Positions 10,347 to 21,363 of a stretch of DNA of 64,000 nucleotides are shown here, piece by piece. The notes beneath the pieces are model-generated. The model was not told where the DNA came from. It saw nothing but the letters and a program-made list of their open reading frames with translations, and made no database searches. This stretch comes from Blattamonas nauphoetae (Eukaryota; Preaxostyla; Oxymonadida). Made by a program: the position numbers and the translations under genes. The DNA lies in assembly GCA_033064195.1 (NCBI GenBank), contig JARBJD010000040.1, positions 62,001 to 126,000 on the forward strand, written 5' to 3'. Each line of letters begins with the position of its first letter. Positions within the stretch are counted from its first letter, which is position 1.

Positions 10347-12436
10347 CTATTCCTGTTCTGGAAGGTTCATGCCCAGCTGGTTGTTCCATCGGATCGAGTC
10401 GGAAACAACACGTCTTCCGAAGTATTCGTGCTGGTGGTATTGTTGCTTTTCTTCCATCACATCGTCGATGCCCTCCGTTCTCAACATTCTATGCACTGCC
10501 TTCCACATCTGTCTCACTCCTCCCCTTGTTTTGTTCCATTCACGCTGAAGACAGTTCATGTCATATAGGGGGTGAACTAATTATGTCACCGCAGGTTTTC
10601 TCTGTATCGAAGGTGTGACCAGCACTGATTTTTTCATCAATGTCTTACACATAGCCAATTCATGTTTATGTCAGAATTTTCTATTTTTTGTGCTATAGAT
10701 CTCTCAATTCAGACATTTCTGATTGTGATTTACGAATATTTTCTTCTGTGTGAAACTTCGACAGAAATACATTAACTATAGGAGTTCTTTTCAACTCTTT
10801 TCTCGTGATGTGCTCTAAAAAATGCACATAAAGAGCTCCATTCACGGTGGTCGTGGAAAAAAGAAAAGTCGATCTCTTTTCTATCGAAGGTTGGTATAGC
10901 GTGGTCGATCATAAATATCACGTAGGAGGCCTTCTTATAATCTGAAAAAGTCCTGAAATAAGAAAATGAGACTTGAATCGAAGCCACTGTCAGGATCCAC
11001 GACAATGGGGATGAAAACTCTAACCACGGTTGAAATTTCAATCTTCCATTGAAACGTGTATTTCTTCACTATTATCCAGAAATGAAAACTGATTTTGATA
11101 AAAGAAAATCGCAATACCTTTTCCTGAGGATCGAAAGAGATAGTGAACGAGAGGACATATGATTTCATTGAAATCGATTGTCTACAAAAAAATTGTCAAA
11201 TTCTATGCATTTTGAGAGCAATTATTTGAATAATGATGAGGATAGACATCTAGGAATCTGTCCTGTCATCCATTGCATGGATCCTCCATTTGACTTTAAT
11301 AGGATTGATCTTCGTTCGTTATTCACAAATTCGAGTTTTTTGAATCTCGATGAATCCGTTTGATCAACATTCTTTCCTGGAAAAGTGAGAATTGAAAGAG
11401 AATTGTCTGTCTGAGATCTCATTTTTCCTGAAAGTATCGAATTAAGTCGTAATGATGTAAAATGAAAACAATAATCGATGTAACGACTATGTGTAAGCTT
11501 TATACTTGAATTGTTTGTTGCATCCCTTCCCTACATTTTGAGAAAGTTGGAGGGGACATAATTAGTTCACCCCCTATAGAGAAAAGCCCATATTGAGCGA
11601 TCATTTTCGAAGAATGTGAGACAACTTGGGATCGTGAGAACGACAGGCATATTTACGACGACAGACATTGTACGTTGATGATATATACATATTTCGAGGA
11701 TTCGGGTGAGGAGATTCCGAAATTGAAAGGATAGGTCTCCATCGACGATCGAAAAGTTGTTCACGCACAAATGCCACATGTACTTCTCCGAAGGTACGAA
11801 AACTCGCTTCAAAATCGTCTCGTGAACAGCTTGTTGTTTCCTGTCATCTTCAATTCCGAGTCTTGTGAGATAATATGGAGTTGCGAGTATGAGAGAATAG
11901 TCGAGGATTTTTAGGAGATATACGTGGATATCTTCTGCTTCTACAAAAGAAAAAGACAGTGGATTGAGAGTGTCGATGATTTGAGTGATCAGATCCGCTT
12001 GTATAAGGGCAAGAAGGGATGTAACTGAAAGGGAACCGAAAAGAGTGATGAGCATCTTCATTGTTGTTCCGATGATGGCCTGGCTGGTTGAAGAAATAAT
12101 AACCCCAATGGATTGTACGAAGTCTGGTGAAGAGTTACCAGAAGTTCGCCCAAGGCTGTGGAGAAAATCATCTGCTGATTCTGAATCCTGTGGATCCACA
12201 TATTCGAGGAATGCAACTGCTTTCGTTTCGAAAGATTCATCAAGAGCATGATGCATCTTCAAAGTGGCAACGAGAGATCGAAAGACAACTGCGTGTTCGA
12301 GTTCAGATCGCGGTTCTTCTGCATCATCCCAATTCAGGAACGGTGAGCTATCCATTGAAACTGGCAACTCAAAGGAGGATAAATCAGAGCGTTCTGTATT
12401 TGAGAAAGTGTCTGGTTCCTTGTCAATTTCGGTCAT
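10347..12436 (-). pseudogene. armadillo-like family protein, copy C, split by a transposon
   Basis: The N-terminal part (11579-12436) and C-terminal part (10347-10565) lie either side of the 1011-bp element at 10566-11576. Both parts are open and, with the element plus one TA removed, they form 358 codons with the normal family end NNQLGMNLPEQE and a TAG stop. There is no other damage, so the insertion looks recent. As it stands the N-terminal part reads into the element end and stops after WAFLYRG, giving 289 residues that lack the last quarter. I found no in-frame way to splice the element out. Confidence 0.85.
10566..11576. mobile_element. 1011-bp TA-flanked DNA transposon, non-autonomous
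   Basis: Perfect 22-bp inverted ends beginning TAGGGGGTGAACTAATTATG. TA duplications at 10564-10565 and 11577-11578. The TA target suggests the Tc1/mariner superfamily. Short ORFs inside (for example 10772-11041 minus, 11178-11363 plus) show no DDE or helix-turn-helix motif, so it is probably moved by a transposase supplied elsewhere. Confidence 0.85.
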
Positions 12437-12461
12437 TCAGAATGATTCGAGGGAAAAAACA

Positions 12462-12477
12462 CTCGTTATGGGTCAGA
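12462..12477 (-). promoter_or_regulatory. candidate core promoter motif, copy C
   Basis: Exact consensus TCTGACCCATAACGAG on the coding strand, 25 nt before the ATG. Confidence 0.7.
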
Positions 12478-12479
12478 TC

Positions 12480-13615
12480 AAGCAGTCGAAGAAAGAGATT
12501 GAGATGAAATAAATCTCCAAAAGGAAGAACATAAATCAACCAACAAAGACTGAGAGGCGATCACTTGTTGCGATTAACGAGCACACATATTCATATCCTC
12601 TTTGAAGTTTTCTCTCCCGGTTCTGTCTTCAACTGATCCTCGTTCCATCGAAGCTCCTACATCTCCTCCTTCCACGCTCCCTCTCTCACTCCCGTCTCTT
12701 CCTCTCTCTTGAGAACCATGTCCTCCATTTCAAATGAATCAGACACAACAATCTCCAAATTTCCAAACTCCCCACTCTTCACTCTTCACTCTCAACCCCT
12801 CCCCCAATCCCATCCTCTCCTCCAACCCTCCACATGACTGAGCCTGCCTCCCCTTCATCGACAACATCACTCCCTTGTTCTCCACCATCACTCCCTTTGA
12901 AACTCACTCATCAACACCTCATCTCTCCTTCACCCTCGACAGATCTCTCATCGTCGGCTCCTGCTTTTTGTTCCTGATCTGCTGTTCACACGACAGGGAC
13001 TCCTGTGTTCGCCAGCTGTCCTTGCGGTCACCAGACAGCACCGACACATGGAGTGAGCTAAGGTGGCGATGTGATGTGTCTGGCCACAATCGTGGCCATT
13101 GCGGAGACGATGTGGGATGCAGCGAGGTCTGCTGTGTTCGTGCCTTGTCCATTGGTCTGCCCTTCTGCACGCTGCCGTGTTCGCTTGTGCTCCTTCTCCT
13201 CAAATCAGTCAATATCAATCTCGCCCTTTCTTCGAGTGTGGTAGGAGTTGGCTTTGGGAAGAGTGAGGGGACAGAGAGTGGTCAGTTGATGTGTTATCGG
13301 CGAGAGCGACGATATGCGACACTGAGCTTCGTCTCCCACTGCGGAGACAGGCGGAGAGATGTGCTGGAGGAGAGGTATGAACTTCACCCGCTTCGCCTCT
13401 TCTTATTCTCTCACTCACATCCATGTCAGGAGGATCTGTCCTGCTTGTCCAGCATTCGGCCACTTCGAGTGTCTCAGCCCCTCTTTCACGTCGGATGCTC
13501 GCCTTCCCAATTCATCAAAGTCTGCCGGCCTTTCTTCTCTTTCTCCACCACCCCACACTTCCACTTTCCGTCTTTCGCTCTCTTAAGTTCTCTTCCGCGT
13601 CCTGATCTTTCTCGT
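12480..13615. other. duplicated intergenic segment with decayed coding remnants
   Basis: Begins with the shared upstream flank (AAAGAGATTGAGATGAAAT). From about 12590 to 13360 it is a diverged copy of the segments at 34540-35220 and 38940-39460. The longest ORF (12875-13726 plus, 283 codons) crosses into the 3' block of copy D and overlaps frames on the other strand, so I do not call it a gene. Confidence 0.45.
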
Positions 13616-13619
13616 CATC

Positions 13620-13688
13620 GCGGTGTTGTCCAAAAGAAGTCAGAAACAGTTACAAATGTTCGCTGGCTCTTGCCTGTTTCTACCAACG
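13620..13688 (-). repeat. shortened 3' block of copy D
   Basis: Only the gene-proximal part of the block is present, from GTTGTCCAAAAGAAGTCAG to the coding end. The distal part is replaced by the duplicated segment. Confidence 0.6.
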
Positions 13689-14753
13689 TTAGTTTACGTT
13701 CATGCCCAGCATGTTGTTCCAACTGAACAAGTGGGCAACAATACGGTCTCCGTAGTATCTTTTGTTGTCGTTTTGCAGCTTTGCCTCCAACACATCTTCG
13801 ATGCCCTCCATTCTCAACATTTTATGCACTGTCTTCCACATCTGTCGTATTTTTCCCCTTGTAACGTTCCATTCCTGCTGAATATCGACAATGTGATACA
13901 GAAACCAATAGATTGAGCGATCAATTTCGAAGAATGTGAGACAACTTGGAATCGAAAGAACGACTGGCATATGATACACAAAATCCATTGTCGGTTGATA
14001 ATATGGACATATTTGGAGGAGTCGGACGAGGAATTCCAGAAACTCCCTGGATTGCTCACCATCCACGATCGAAAATCGGCTCACGCACAAATGCCAAATA
14101 TACTTCTCCGAAGGAATGACAACTTGCTGCAAAACCATCTCGTGAACAGCTTGTTGTTCAGCATCTTCTTCAATTCCGAGTCTTGCGAGACCATCCGGAG
14201 TTGCGAGCCAGACGGGGTTGTGGATGGTGAAAATGAGATATATGTGAATATCGACTGACTCTACAAAGGAAAGAGAATGTGGATTGAGAGATGCGATGAT
14301 TTGAGGGAGCAGATCAGCCTGAACGAGGGTAAGGAGGAGTTGTGTGGAACATGACAACGAGAGAGTCTTGAGCATCTTCATTGTTGCGGTAGTGATCACC
14401 TGACTGGGAGAAGAAATGAGCACCCCAATGGACTGGATGAAGTTGGTCAACGATTCAGCAGAGGTTTGCCCAAAGCTGTCGAGAAAACGTTCGGTATCAG
14501 AATGAATCTGTGAATGGATATATTCGAGATATTTCATGGCTTTAGCTTCTAAAGAGACATCAAGTGAAGGTTGTAGATTAACAGTGGCAGCGAGAGACCG
14601 AAAGACAACGGCCCTTTCGGGAATGGACTCAAGTTGTTTTTCATCCCAATTCAGGAATGGATGACAATTCATTGAAAATGGCAACACAGGGGAGGACAAA
14701 TCAGAGTGTGTTACATTTGAGGATGTGTTTAATTTCTTGTCAATCGCGGTCAT
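13689..14753 (-). CDS. armadillo-like family protein, copy D
   Basis: 354 residues, intact, starting MTAIDKK with the motif reading CHPFLNWDEK. It contains VQADLLPQIIASL, VHEMVLQQVVIPSEKYIW and an NNMLGMNVN end with a TAA stop. No introns. Start supported by the motif 24 nt upstream. Sequence between about 13870 and 14150 is close to copies A and I. Confidence 0.85.
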   Translation of the reverse strand: MTAIDKKLNTSSNVTHSDLSSPVLPFSMNCHPFLNWDEKQLESIPERAVVFRSLAATVNLQPSLDVSLEAKAMKYLEYIHSQIHSDTERFLDSFGQTSAESLTNFIQSIGVLISSPSQVITTATMKMLKTLSLSCSTQLLLTLVQADLLPQIIASLNPHSLSFVESVDIHIYLIFTIHNPVWLATPDGLARLGIEEDAEQQAVHEMVLQQVVIPSEKYIWHLCVSRFSIVDGEQSREFLEFLVRLLQICPYYQPTMDFVYHMPVVLSIPSCLTFFEIDRSIYWFLYHIVDIQQEWNVTRGKIRQMWKTVHKMLRMEGIEDVLEAKLQNDNKRYYGDRIVAHLFSWNNMLGMNVN

Positions 14754-14777
14754 TTGGTCGGATTCCGATCACAATCG

Positions 14778-14793
14778 TTCGTTATGGGTTGGA
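14778..14793 (-). promoter_or_regulatory. candidate core promoter motif, copy D
   Basis: Coding-strand TCCAACCCATAACGAA: the CCCATAACGA core is kept while the TCTGA side differs. It ends 24 nt before the ATG. Confidence 0.6.
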
Positions 14794-15189
14794 AAAAGAA
14801 TGAGCGAATCAATGAGATTGAGATGAACTTTCCATCGCAAATGAAGAAAATAATTCAGCCAACGAAGATTGAGAACATCCATGAATGAAGAGAAAGACTG
14901 TTAACGAAAGAAACGAAGGTTGAAATCGGACAGCTGACAATGGACGAGTGAACCAAGTCGACAGTGAATACCCGGCACAGCATCGTCCACAACTCGATGA
15001 ATCCAACCAGAATCCACAAAGATCATTTCGGAACCTCCCGATGTCCCGACAAGGAAGATGATAAAGTGTTGCACTCACAGCTCCAATCAAATGGCATTCT
15101 CAATCGAATTGTGTTATTCCCAATAATCAGTACTGCTCTGCGAGATTCCTCCTTCGGAGAGGCGGCTCATGAATGAATATGTGAAGTGG

Positions 15190-15520
15190 TTCTTGTTTGT
15201 TTCAATTCCTGTTCTGGAACGTTCACGCCCTGCTGGTTGTTTCATCTGCTCACAATGACGTGTCATCACTGACGAGACAGCTGATGCGATCAGAAGCGGA
15301 TGTCCACCACGCTGGAACTTGTATGGCGACTGTCGTCATCCATCCAGACTCCAACGTTCAGTCCAACCAAGTTCCTCAACACCATCCAGTTCGACACAAC
15401 TCCTCCTCTCCAAACTCCGTTGCGATCGGTCAGCAGCCTTCCTTCGACAGTTTCCGCTGAGTCTTCCATTCTCATCTGTCGAAGAAGGATCGTCACCGAT
15501 TCGCACCGTCCTCCATCGTT
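15190..15520 (-). pseudogene. relic of a family tail
   Basis: The minus strand reads LRQMRMEDSAETVEGRLL, then VLRNLVGLNV, which matches the family tail (LLRMEGIEDVIEEKL ... NNLLGMNL). The remainder of a copy is missing or unrecognisable, and the flank at 15190-15240 still shows the block junction. Confidence 0.5.
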
Positions 15521-15690
15521 CATGTTTTGTTCCAGCAACATCGTGTTTGGACTGGACAAAACATCAGCAATCGACACGTCGGATTCTGAAGTCGATTCGT
15601 GGTCGGAGAAATGGAGACGCACGGGCAGCGCACAAACACAAAGGAGGGTGGGATGTCGAGGCATCTGAGTGCACGTGGAGTTGGAGAATG

Positions 15691-16300
15691 CGGGTGCTGA
15701 GGGAGAGGCAGAGGGGAGTGGGAGGGTGTGGGTGGTGAGGGGAGAGGCAGAGGGGAGAGGGAGGGTGGGGTGAGGGAGAGGCAGAGGGAGTGGGAGGGTG
15801 GGTGGTGAGGGAGAGGCAGGGGAGTGGGAGGGTGTGGGTGGTGAGGGAGAGGCAGAGGGAGTGGGAGGTGTGGGTGGTGAGGGAGAGGCAGAGGGAGTGG
15901 GAGGGTGTGGGTGGTGAGGGAGAGGCAGAGGGGAGTGGGAGGTGTGGGTGGTGAGGGAGAGGCAGAGGGGAGTGGGAGGGTGTGGGTGGTGAGGGAGAGG
16001 CAGAGGGAGTGGGAGGGTGTGGGTGGTGAGGGAGAGGCAGAGGGGAGTGGGAGGTGTGGGTGGTGAGGGAGAGGCAGAGGGGAGTGGGAGGTGTGGGTGG
16101 TGAGGAGAGGCAGAGGAGTGGAGGGTGGGGAGGGTGAGGAGAGGAGGGAGTGGGAGGGCAGGTGGTGGAGGGAGAGGCAGAGGAGTGGGAGGTGTGGTGG
16201 AGGGAGAGGCAGGAGAGTGAGGAGGCAGGAAGAGGGAGTGGGAGGGTGGAGAGGCAGGAGGGGAGGGAGGGTGGTGGAGAGGATGGGGAGGAGAACGAGA
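15691..16300. repeat. G-rich minisatellite, unit about 38 bp
   Basis: Some 15 imperfect copies of a unit containing GAGGGAGAGGCAGAGGGGAG followed by TGGGAGGGTGTGGGTGGT. Unit length varies by a few bases through loss of G or GA. Long ORFs on the minus strand (SASPSPPTPSHS-type) are products of the repeat, not genes. Shorter arrays of the same unit occur near 18075, 35586 and 39657, always between a gene start and the next 3' block. Confidence 0.9.
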
Positions 16301-16309
16301 GTGTGTTGA

Positions 16310-16455
16310 TCATCGAGTGAGACTGGCGGAGAGGATCCGAATCGTTCCCGCAAACAAAACAATGAGGTGATGCCAGAGTGGATAAAGATGATATGAAAAC
16401 TGTGTGCTGTCCAATATATGTCAGATACTGCTCGAAATGTTCGCTGGGTTTTGTC
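16310..16455 (-). repeat. conserved 3' block of copy E
   Basis: Carries GCGAGAGGATCCGAATCG-like and CCGCAAACAAAACAATGAGG landmarks; the middle is more diverged than in other blocks. Confidence 0.6.
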
Positions 16456-16460
16456 TGTTT

Positions 16461-17895
16461 CTATTCAAGTTCTGGAATGTTCATGCCCTGCTCGTTGTTC
16501 CATTTGATCGAGTCGTCAACAATAGATGGACCGAAGGACCCAGCTGGGTCGATCCGCAGCGTTTCCTCGGCCACATCTTCGAAGCCCTCCATTCGCAACA
16601 TTCGATGCTCTATTTTCCACATCTGTTGCTGGACTCCCCTTGTGTCGTTCCATTTCTGCTGGATATTTTTCATATCATACAAAAAAGAAAAGATCGGAAA
16701 ATCGTTTTCGAAGAATGCGAGATTGCTTGGGATCGTGAGAACGACTGGCATATGAAGAATAAAATCCATTGTTGGTTGGTAAGAAGGAGATATTTCGAGG
16801 AGATTGGCGAGGAGGGTCAGAAAACACTTTGAGAGGTCGCCATCCCTGATCGAATAGCGGTTCACGCACAGATGCAAAATGTACTTCTCCGAAGGATGAA
16901 GAACTTGCTGCAAAACTGTCTCCTGAGCAGCTAGTTGCTCGTTCTGTTCTTCAAGTCCGAGTTCTGTGAGAGGATCTGAAGTTACAAGCCAGAAAGAAGT
17001 GGTGATGATTGACAGGAGACAAATGTGGATATCTGCTGCTTCGGCAAAAGAACGTGAATGTGGATTGAGGGTGATGATGAGCTGAGGGATCAGATCGGCT
17101 TTGAGGAGGGCAAAATGGACTTTTTCTGAAATGTAAATCAGTCAGCGAGGTAATTGGTAATAAGTGCTACAGGGTTTTTCAAAGGGTCAGATCATGCTCA
17201 TTTCAACATGGCATGAATATTCGCTTTTTTTATCGAAGTTTTCACATTATGAACACTTCACTTCACAAATCAGCTCGTTTAAATGAACATTTTTCCTCTC
17301 GATCGGATTCCAGCGATTGCTGTCACCATTCCATCAAGTGATTCTTTCGATATTAAATTCACGCAAACAATATCACTCCACCATTTATTGAACATCAATG
17401 TCTTCACTAGACTAATCTAACATGATTCGGTGAATATGGTGTGATCTGACCCTTTGACAACAACTCGAGCACATATTACCAATTACCTCGCTGACTGATG
17501 ATCAGAGTGTTCAGCATCTCAATTGAAGTTTTGGAGATGGTCTGACTGGCTGAGGAAATGAGCACCACAATGCACTGGACGAACACCGCCAGAGAGTCAT
17601 CAGAGTTCGATCCAAGACTGCTGAGAAAAGCATCGACTGATTCTTCATCATCCACATCCACAGATTTTAGAAATTTCACAGCTTTGGTTTCCAGAGAAAC
17701 ATCAAGCGAAGGCTGGGTCTTTATAGTGCCTACGAGAGACCGAAGGACAACGGCCTTTTCGGATTCAGATTCTCTTCGATTGTATTTCCATTTCAGGAAA
17801 GGTGAACAATCTGGAAGACATGACAAGCAGTGTGAAGAGATACCAGGGAAAGGAGAATCAGTGGATGAGGAGTGCTTTGTTCTTAAAGCTGTCAT
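16461..17895 (-). CDS. armadillo-like family protein, copy E, carrying a MITE that may act as an intron
   Basis: N-terminal coding 17895 to about 17487 and C-terminal coding about 17125 to 16461 flank a 359-bp MITE. Two readings give an intact 357-residue protein. Exact loss of the MITE and one AT gives NTLIIYISEKVHF. Splicing an intron at 17126-17486 (donor GAG/GTAATTGG inside the terminal repeat, acceptor CATTTCAG in the gene, CTGAC branch-like sequence between) gives NTLIISQREKVHF. Both match the family length at this position. If neither happens, translation stops after IISQRGNW (139 residues). The N-terminus is of the GISSHCLSC-type shared with copies I and K, with SPFLKW in place of SPFLNW. 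Stop is TAG after NIPELE. Confidence 0.75.
17139..17497. mobile_element. 359-bp MITE inside copy E
   Basis: Inverted ends begin CAGTCAGCGAGGTAATTGGT and continue imperfectly for about 60 bp, including an AAAGGGTCAGATCA stretch in both arms. The flanking 2-bp duplication is AT (17137-17138, 17498-17499). No coding capacity. A 2-bp AT target is what I recall for ISL2EU/IS4EU-type elements, but that is only a guess. Read on the minus strand, its right end supplies GTAATTGG and its left end CTGACTGAT, both useful to a spliceosome. Confidence 0.85.
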
Positions 17896-17920
17896 TTTTT
17901 TCCGATTCAGTGTTCAATCG

Positions 17921-17936
17921 CTCGTTATGGGTCAGA
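17921..17936 (-). promoter_or_regulatory. candidate core promoter motif, copy E
   Basis: Exact consensus TCTGACCCATAACGAG, 25 nt before the ATG. Confidence 0.7.
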
Positions 17937-18064
17937 AGAAAAAGTGAAGTAATGACATTGAGATGAAATGGTCGTCCAGGAGGAGGAAGAATATAGTAAA
18001 TCAAGATGAGTGAGATAAACGACGAATCAAGAAGTGGTTAGGATGAACAGTTAACAACATGAGC

Positions 18065-18190
18065 CACGCAGAGAGTGGCGAGGGGAGAGGCAGAGGGGAG
18101 TGGGAGGGTGTGGGTGGTGAGGGAGAGACAGAGGAAGTGTGACGGTGTGAGTGGAGAGGGGAGATCCAGAATGCGGAGGGTGAGAGGCAG
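18065..18190. repeat. short G-rich minisatellite
   Basis: Two to three units of the repeat described at 15691, ending in GGGGAGATCCAGAATGCGG. Confidence 0.75.
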
Positions 18191-18259
18191 ATGTTTGCTG
18201 AAATCCAAAATCATCACACAAACACAAGCTCCCAACAATCATCACCAACCAACGATCGG

Positions 18260-18490
18260 TGAACGCATTGCCTTCGGAGATGTTGGAGCAGTGCGAACTG
18301 TTCGAGAGTGTCGGCGAAGGTGAAGGAGAGTGTGGCGACAGTCGAGCGAGACTGGCGAGAGAGAATACCAATCGTTCCCGCAAACCAAACCATGAGGTGA
18401 TGTCAGAGCCAACAACGATCACACACAAACAGTGTTTGTTGCCCAAAAGATGTCAGAAACTGGTCAATTCATTCGTTGGTGCTTGTCTGT
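18260..18490 (-). repeat. conserved 3' block of copy F
   Basis: A full-length block, very close to the block of copy A at its distal end (GGAGATGTTGGAGCAGTGCG in both). Confidence 0.75.
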
Positions 18491-18938
18491 TTCTATTCCT
18501 CTTTTGGAAGGTTCATGCCCACCTGGTTGTTCCATTCAATCGAGTTACCAACAATATATCTTCCGCTGTCTCCGTTTTTGTCGTTCTGCAGCTTTTCCTC
18601 CATCACATCTTCGATGCCCTCTGTTCTCAACAATCGAAGGACTGCCTTCCCTATCTGTCGCACAGCTCCCCTTGTTTCGTTCCAGCTCCACCGGGGATCG
18701 ATCATTGTATTCAGAAACCAAAACACTGCGCGTTCATTCTCGAAGAATGAGAGACAACTTGATGTCGTGAAAAATACAGGCATATGCAGAACAAATTCCA
18801 TCGTTGGTTGATAATACGTAGATACTTGGAGGAGATGGGCGAGGAGCTTCAGAAAATTCGTGGATTGGTCATCATCGACGATCGAAAACCGGTTCACACA
18901 GAAATGCCAAATATATTGCTCCGAAGGAACAAGAAGTT

Positions 18939-21363
18939 GGGTGATTCTAAATCAATTGTTACCCGAAACTAAGGTGCGTCACACCACAGAAAAAACTTTG
19001 AAGTTGGAGTGAATTTTATAGGAGCATGAGGACTTGATTTATGATGCTCTTGATGATGATCGCACTTCATCAGTCAAGATTGGTCCATTTTTCTTCAAAA
19101 GCTTCGTCGTGACACACCCTAGTGAAATGGTGAGATCAATATGAATTGGAAAAGATTGTGATCCAATAGTGCGAGTTTGTGAGCCTGGTGGCCCCTTTCA
19201 TGATCCGTGAACAACCCTGCTGTTTCGTGACTGATTCTGGGACAAGTAGATTTTATCAATGACTACGGAGTCTGTTCCTCTTTCGCCTCGCTTTCGCGAA
19301 ATGAACGAGCCAAAAGACACGTCTGGCTTGGGAAGCAATTTCAACCATTTGGCCCTCCGATCCAGCTGAGCTAATATTGCACCTTCTAAAAAAGAGTAAG
19401 AGGTGTCCATCTGTATTGTCAACGTTTGAGAAGGACCACTCAGGTTTGTCATTCTGAAATTTTTATCTGATTCTCCTTCAAAAAATTCAGACAAGAGTAC
19501 AGACCTCGTGAAAGATTGTCTCCTGATCTGTCAAAAGTCGAAAATCGTGCCACTCGATGTAGAATCTGTGCTGGCTGGGCATTTCGCATTATCTTTCCTT
19601 GTGACTGCTGGCTTTCCGAATTCGAAGAGCCGCTATAATTCGGCTCGGCACCACTTCAAAACAGGACGTTACAAAAGAAACAAACTAACGCACCCCCCGC
19701 CATCTCGTTCACCTCTCAATCATCAGGAGCAGAGGTTGTTTCGAGAATTCATTATGGACCATTCGTCGGAGACATCCAGATCCCAACTCATGTTGCGCCA
19801 CGACCCTTCAAAATGGATGAAAGAAAGAATGATATGTCAGACAAAATATCAAATATGGCAAGAATTATCAAAAGAAACAGGCATACATCTGGGATATAGT
19901 ACATTTTGTCTCATGACGAGAGATCTCCATGAATCTCAAAGGCGAACAGATGTCTGCCCAGACTGTATCCGCCGGAAGGAAGCTTCTCGCGAACTTGCAG
20001 TCCTTCCAGAAACTGAACGAACGAAGATCGAAGCACTAGAGAAAGAAATACAAGCCTTGGATGATCATATTTTTGAAGCAGAAGATCAACGAAAAGGAAT
20101 CAAGGAAATTAGAAACACGTTGAAACAAAATCAGTATATGATCATTGCTGACTTTAAAGAAAATTGGAAAATACCGATATCAACGGAAGAATCGCAGAAA
20201 GACTTCTTCAACAAACAACAGCTGACCGATCTTGGCTTCGTGGTCTACTACAGAAATGAAAAAGGATCATTGGACAAAAGAACCTACCATTATATTAGTG
20301 AGGTCCTGAACCATAATGCTTCTTTTGTTGTAGAAGCTTTGGAATCATTGCTCGAAGAGGAGTTGTTTGATCGGGCCCAGACTCTTTTTTTCGTATCAGA
20401 CTGTGGGCCACACTTTCGCAATAAACAACTTCTCTGCTACCTACTCTCAGATTTAACAACCCTTGATAACACGTTGTCCACGTATGCTCTTTTCTTCGTT
20501 GAACATCATGGGAAAAATGATTGCGATGCTGAGTTCGGGATCATGACACGGAATTTGCGATCTCACCCGCCTCAAAGTACAATCAACACTTGCTCACAGT
20601 TTATCGAATACTTCACAGACTTGGAAGCGGCATTGAAGGGACGAATCGTAAAATTTGTCCAATTTTCACCCAATTTCCCAGGAGAATCGCCGGAAATCGA
20701 TTTCAACGGCATATCAAAGTATCTATGCTTCACAATTCAGCACTCAAAATTGAAAGTGAGCCCATCAACGTCGATCCCGACGAATTCCTGGCAACATCTC
20801 CCATTTCGGTTTAAAAGAGTCATCCATGATTTCGAGGTCAAGAGATGGCATCAAGTCATCGTTTCTTCCCGTGTCGCAACCTCACTTGAGAAACAATGGA
20901 AATTTGCAGAGCGAAGAAGGATGATCGATCAACAGTCATGCATCGATTCACCGGATGATACTATCGTCACAACTGTGTGCCCTTATCGATGTTCTTACTA
21001 TTTTATTGCAGGAAACAGACACTATTATCAAAATCAAGCGAGAAGGAGAGCACCCACATGGCGTTGATGATGAGGCTCTTTGCCTCCGCAACGGAAGTCA
21101 CGGACGGTCCGAGGCCGGAGAAAGGATGATGATTATCTGGGAGAGGATGATTTGTCACTAAGTGAAGAAGATGAGTGGGACAAAAGATGAAAAGGCTGCC
21201 AGAAGAACCGTCATGTAAGAAAAGGACAACGATCGACAAATTGGATTACATTTCAATGATTAATGGTGGACAACTCTGAGAAATGTTTGTATTTGGAGTT
21301 AAGGAAAATGAAATGTCAAATTGAATGAAAAATACGCGGGTAACAATTCATTTAGAATCACCC
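18939..21363 (+). mobile_element. 2425-bp DNA transposon with DDE-type transposase, AGTT duplications
   Basis: 27-bp inverted ends, GGGTGATTCTAAAT-C/G-AATTGTTACCCG, with a single mismatch, flanked by AGTT at 18935-18938 and 21364-21367. A 4-bp duplication with GGG termini matches what I recall for the Sola superfamily, but the transposase was not compared to any reference. It carries one clear plus-strand transposase gene. A 98-codon minus ORF at 19198-19494 overlaps the upstream region and is unassigned. Confidence 0.85.
19430..21161 (+). CDS. DDE-type transposase of the AGTT element
   Basis: Open from 19430 with no early ATG; the first in-frame ATG is at 19754, so an upstream exon is likely. 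A short frame at 19259 beginning MTTESVPLSPRF is one candidate, but I could not find an in-frame junction. Exons 19430-20974 and 21012-21161 are proposed, separated by a 37-nt GTGTGC...TTGCAG intron; splicing continues the frame as VTTETDTIIKIKR. Candidate catalytic motifs: IIADFKEN (first Asp), FFVSDCGPHFRN (second Asp), and EHHGKNDCDAEFG (Asp/Glu). A CPDCIRRK zinc-knuckle-like motif precedes them, followed by a coiled-coil-like stretch. The ORF is otherwise uninterrupted, so the element may be active. Confidence 0.7.

Noticed and set aside
10566-11576. Programmed DNA elimination (ciliate-like internal eliminated sequences)
   Set aside because: TA boundaries and exact frame restoration fit, but ordinary recent transposition explains the same facts, and no nuclear dimorphism is known in this group; kept only as a remote possibility in the findings.
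12875-13726. 283-codon plus-strand ORF
   Set aside because: It crosses from a duplicated intergenic segment into the 3' block of copy D, and the corresponding duplicated segments do not keep the frame.
15520-16362. Long minus-strand ORFs of Ser/Pro/His/Leu text
   Set aside because: They are translations of the 38-bp minisatellite, open in more than one frame, with no start or domain.
19198-19494. 98-codon minus ORF inside the AGTT element as a second transposon gene
   Set aside because: No ATG near its start, no motif, and it overlaps a plus-strand stretch that may be the transposase's first exon.
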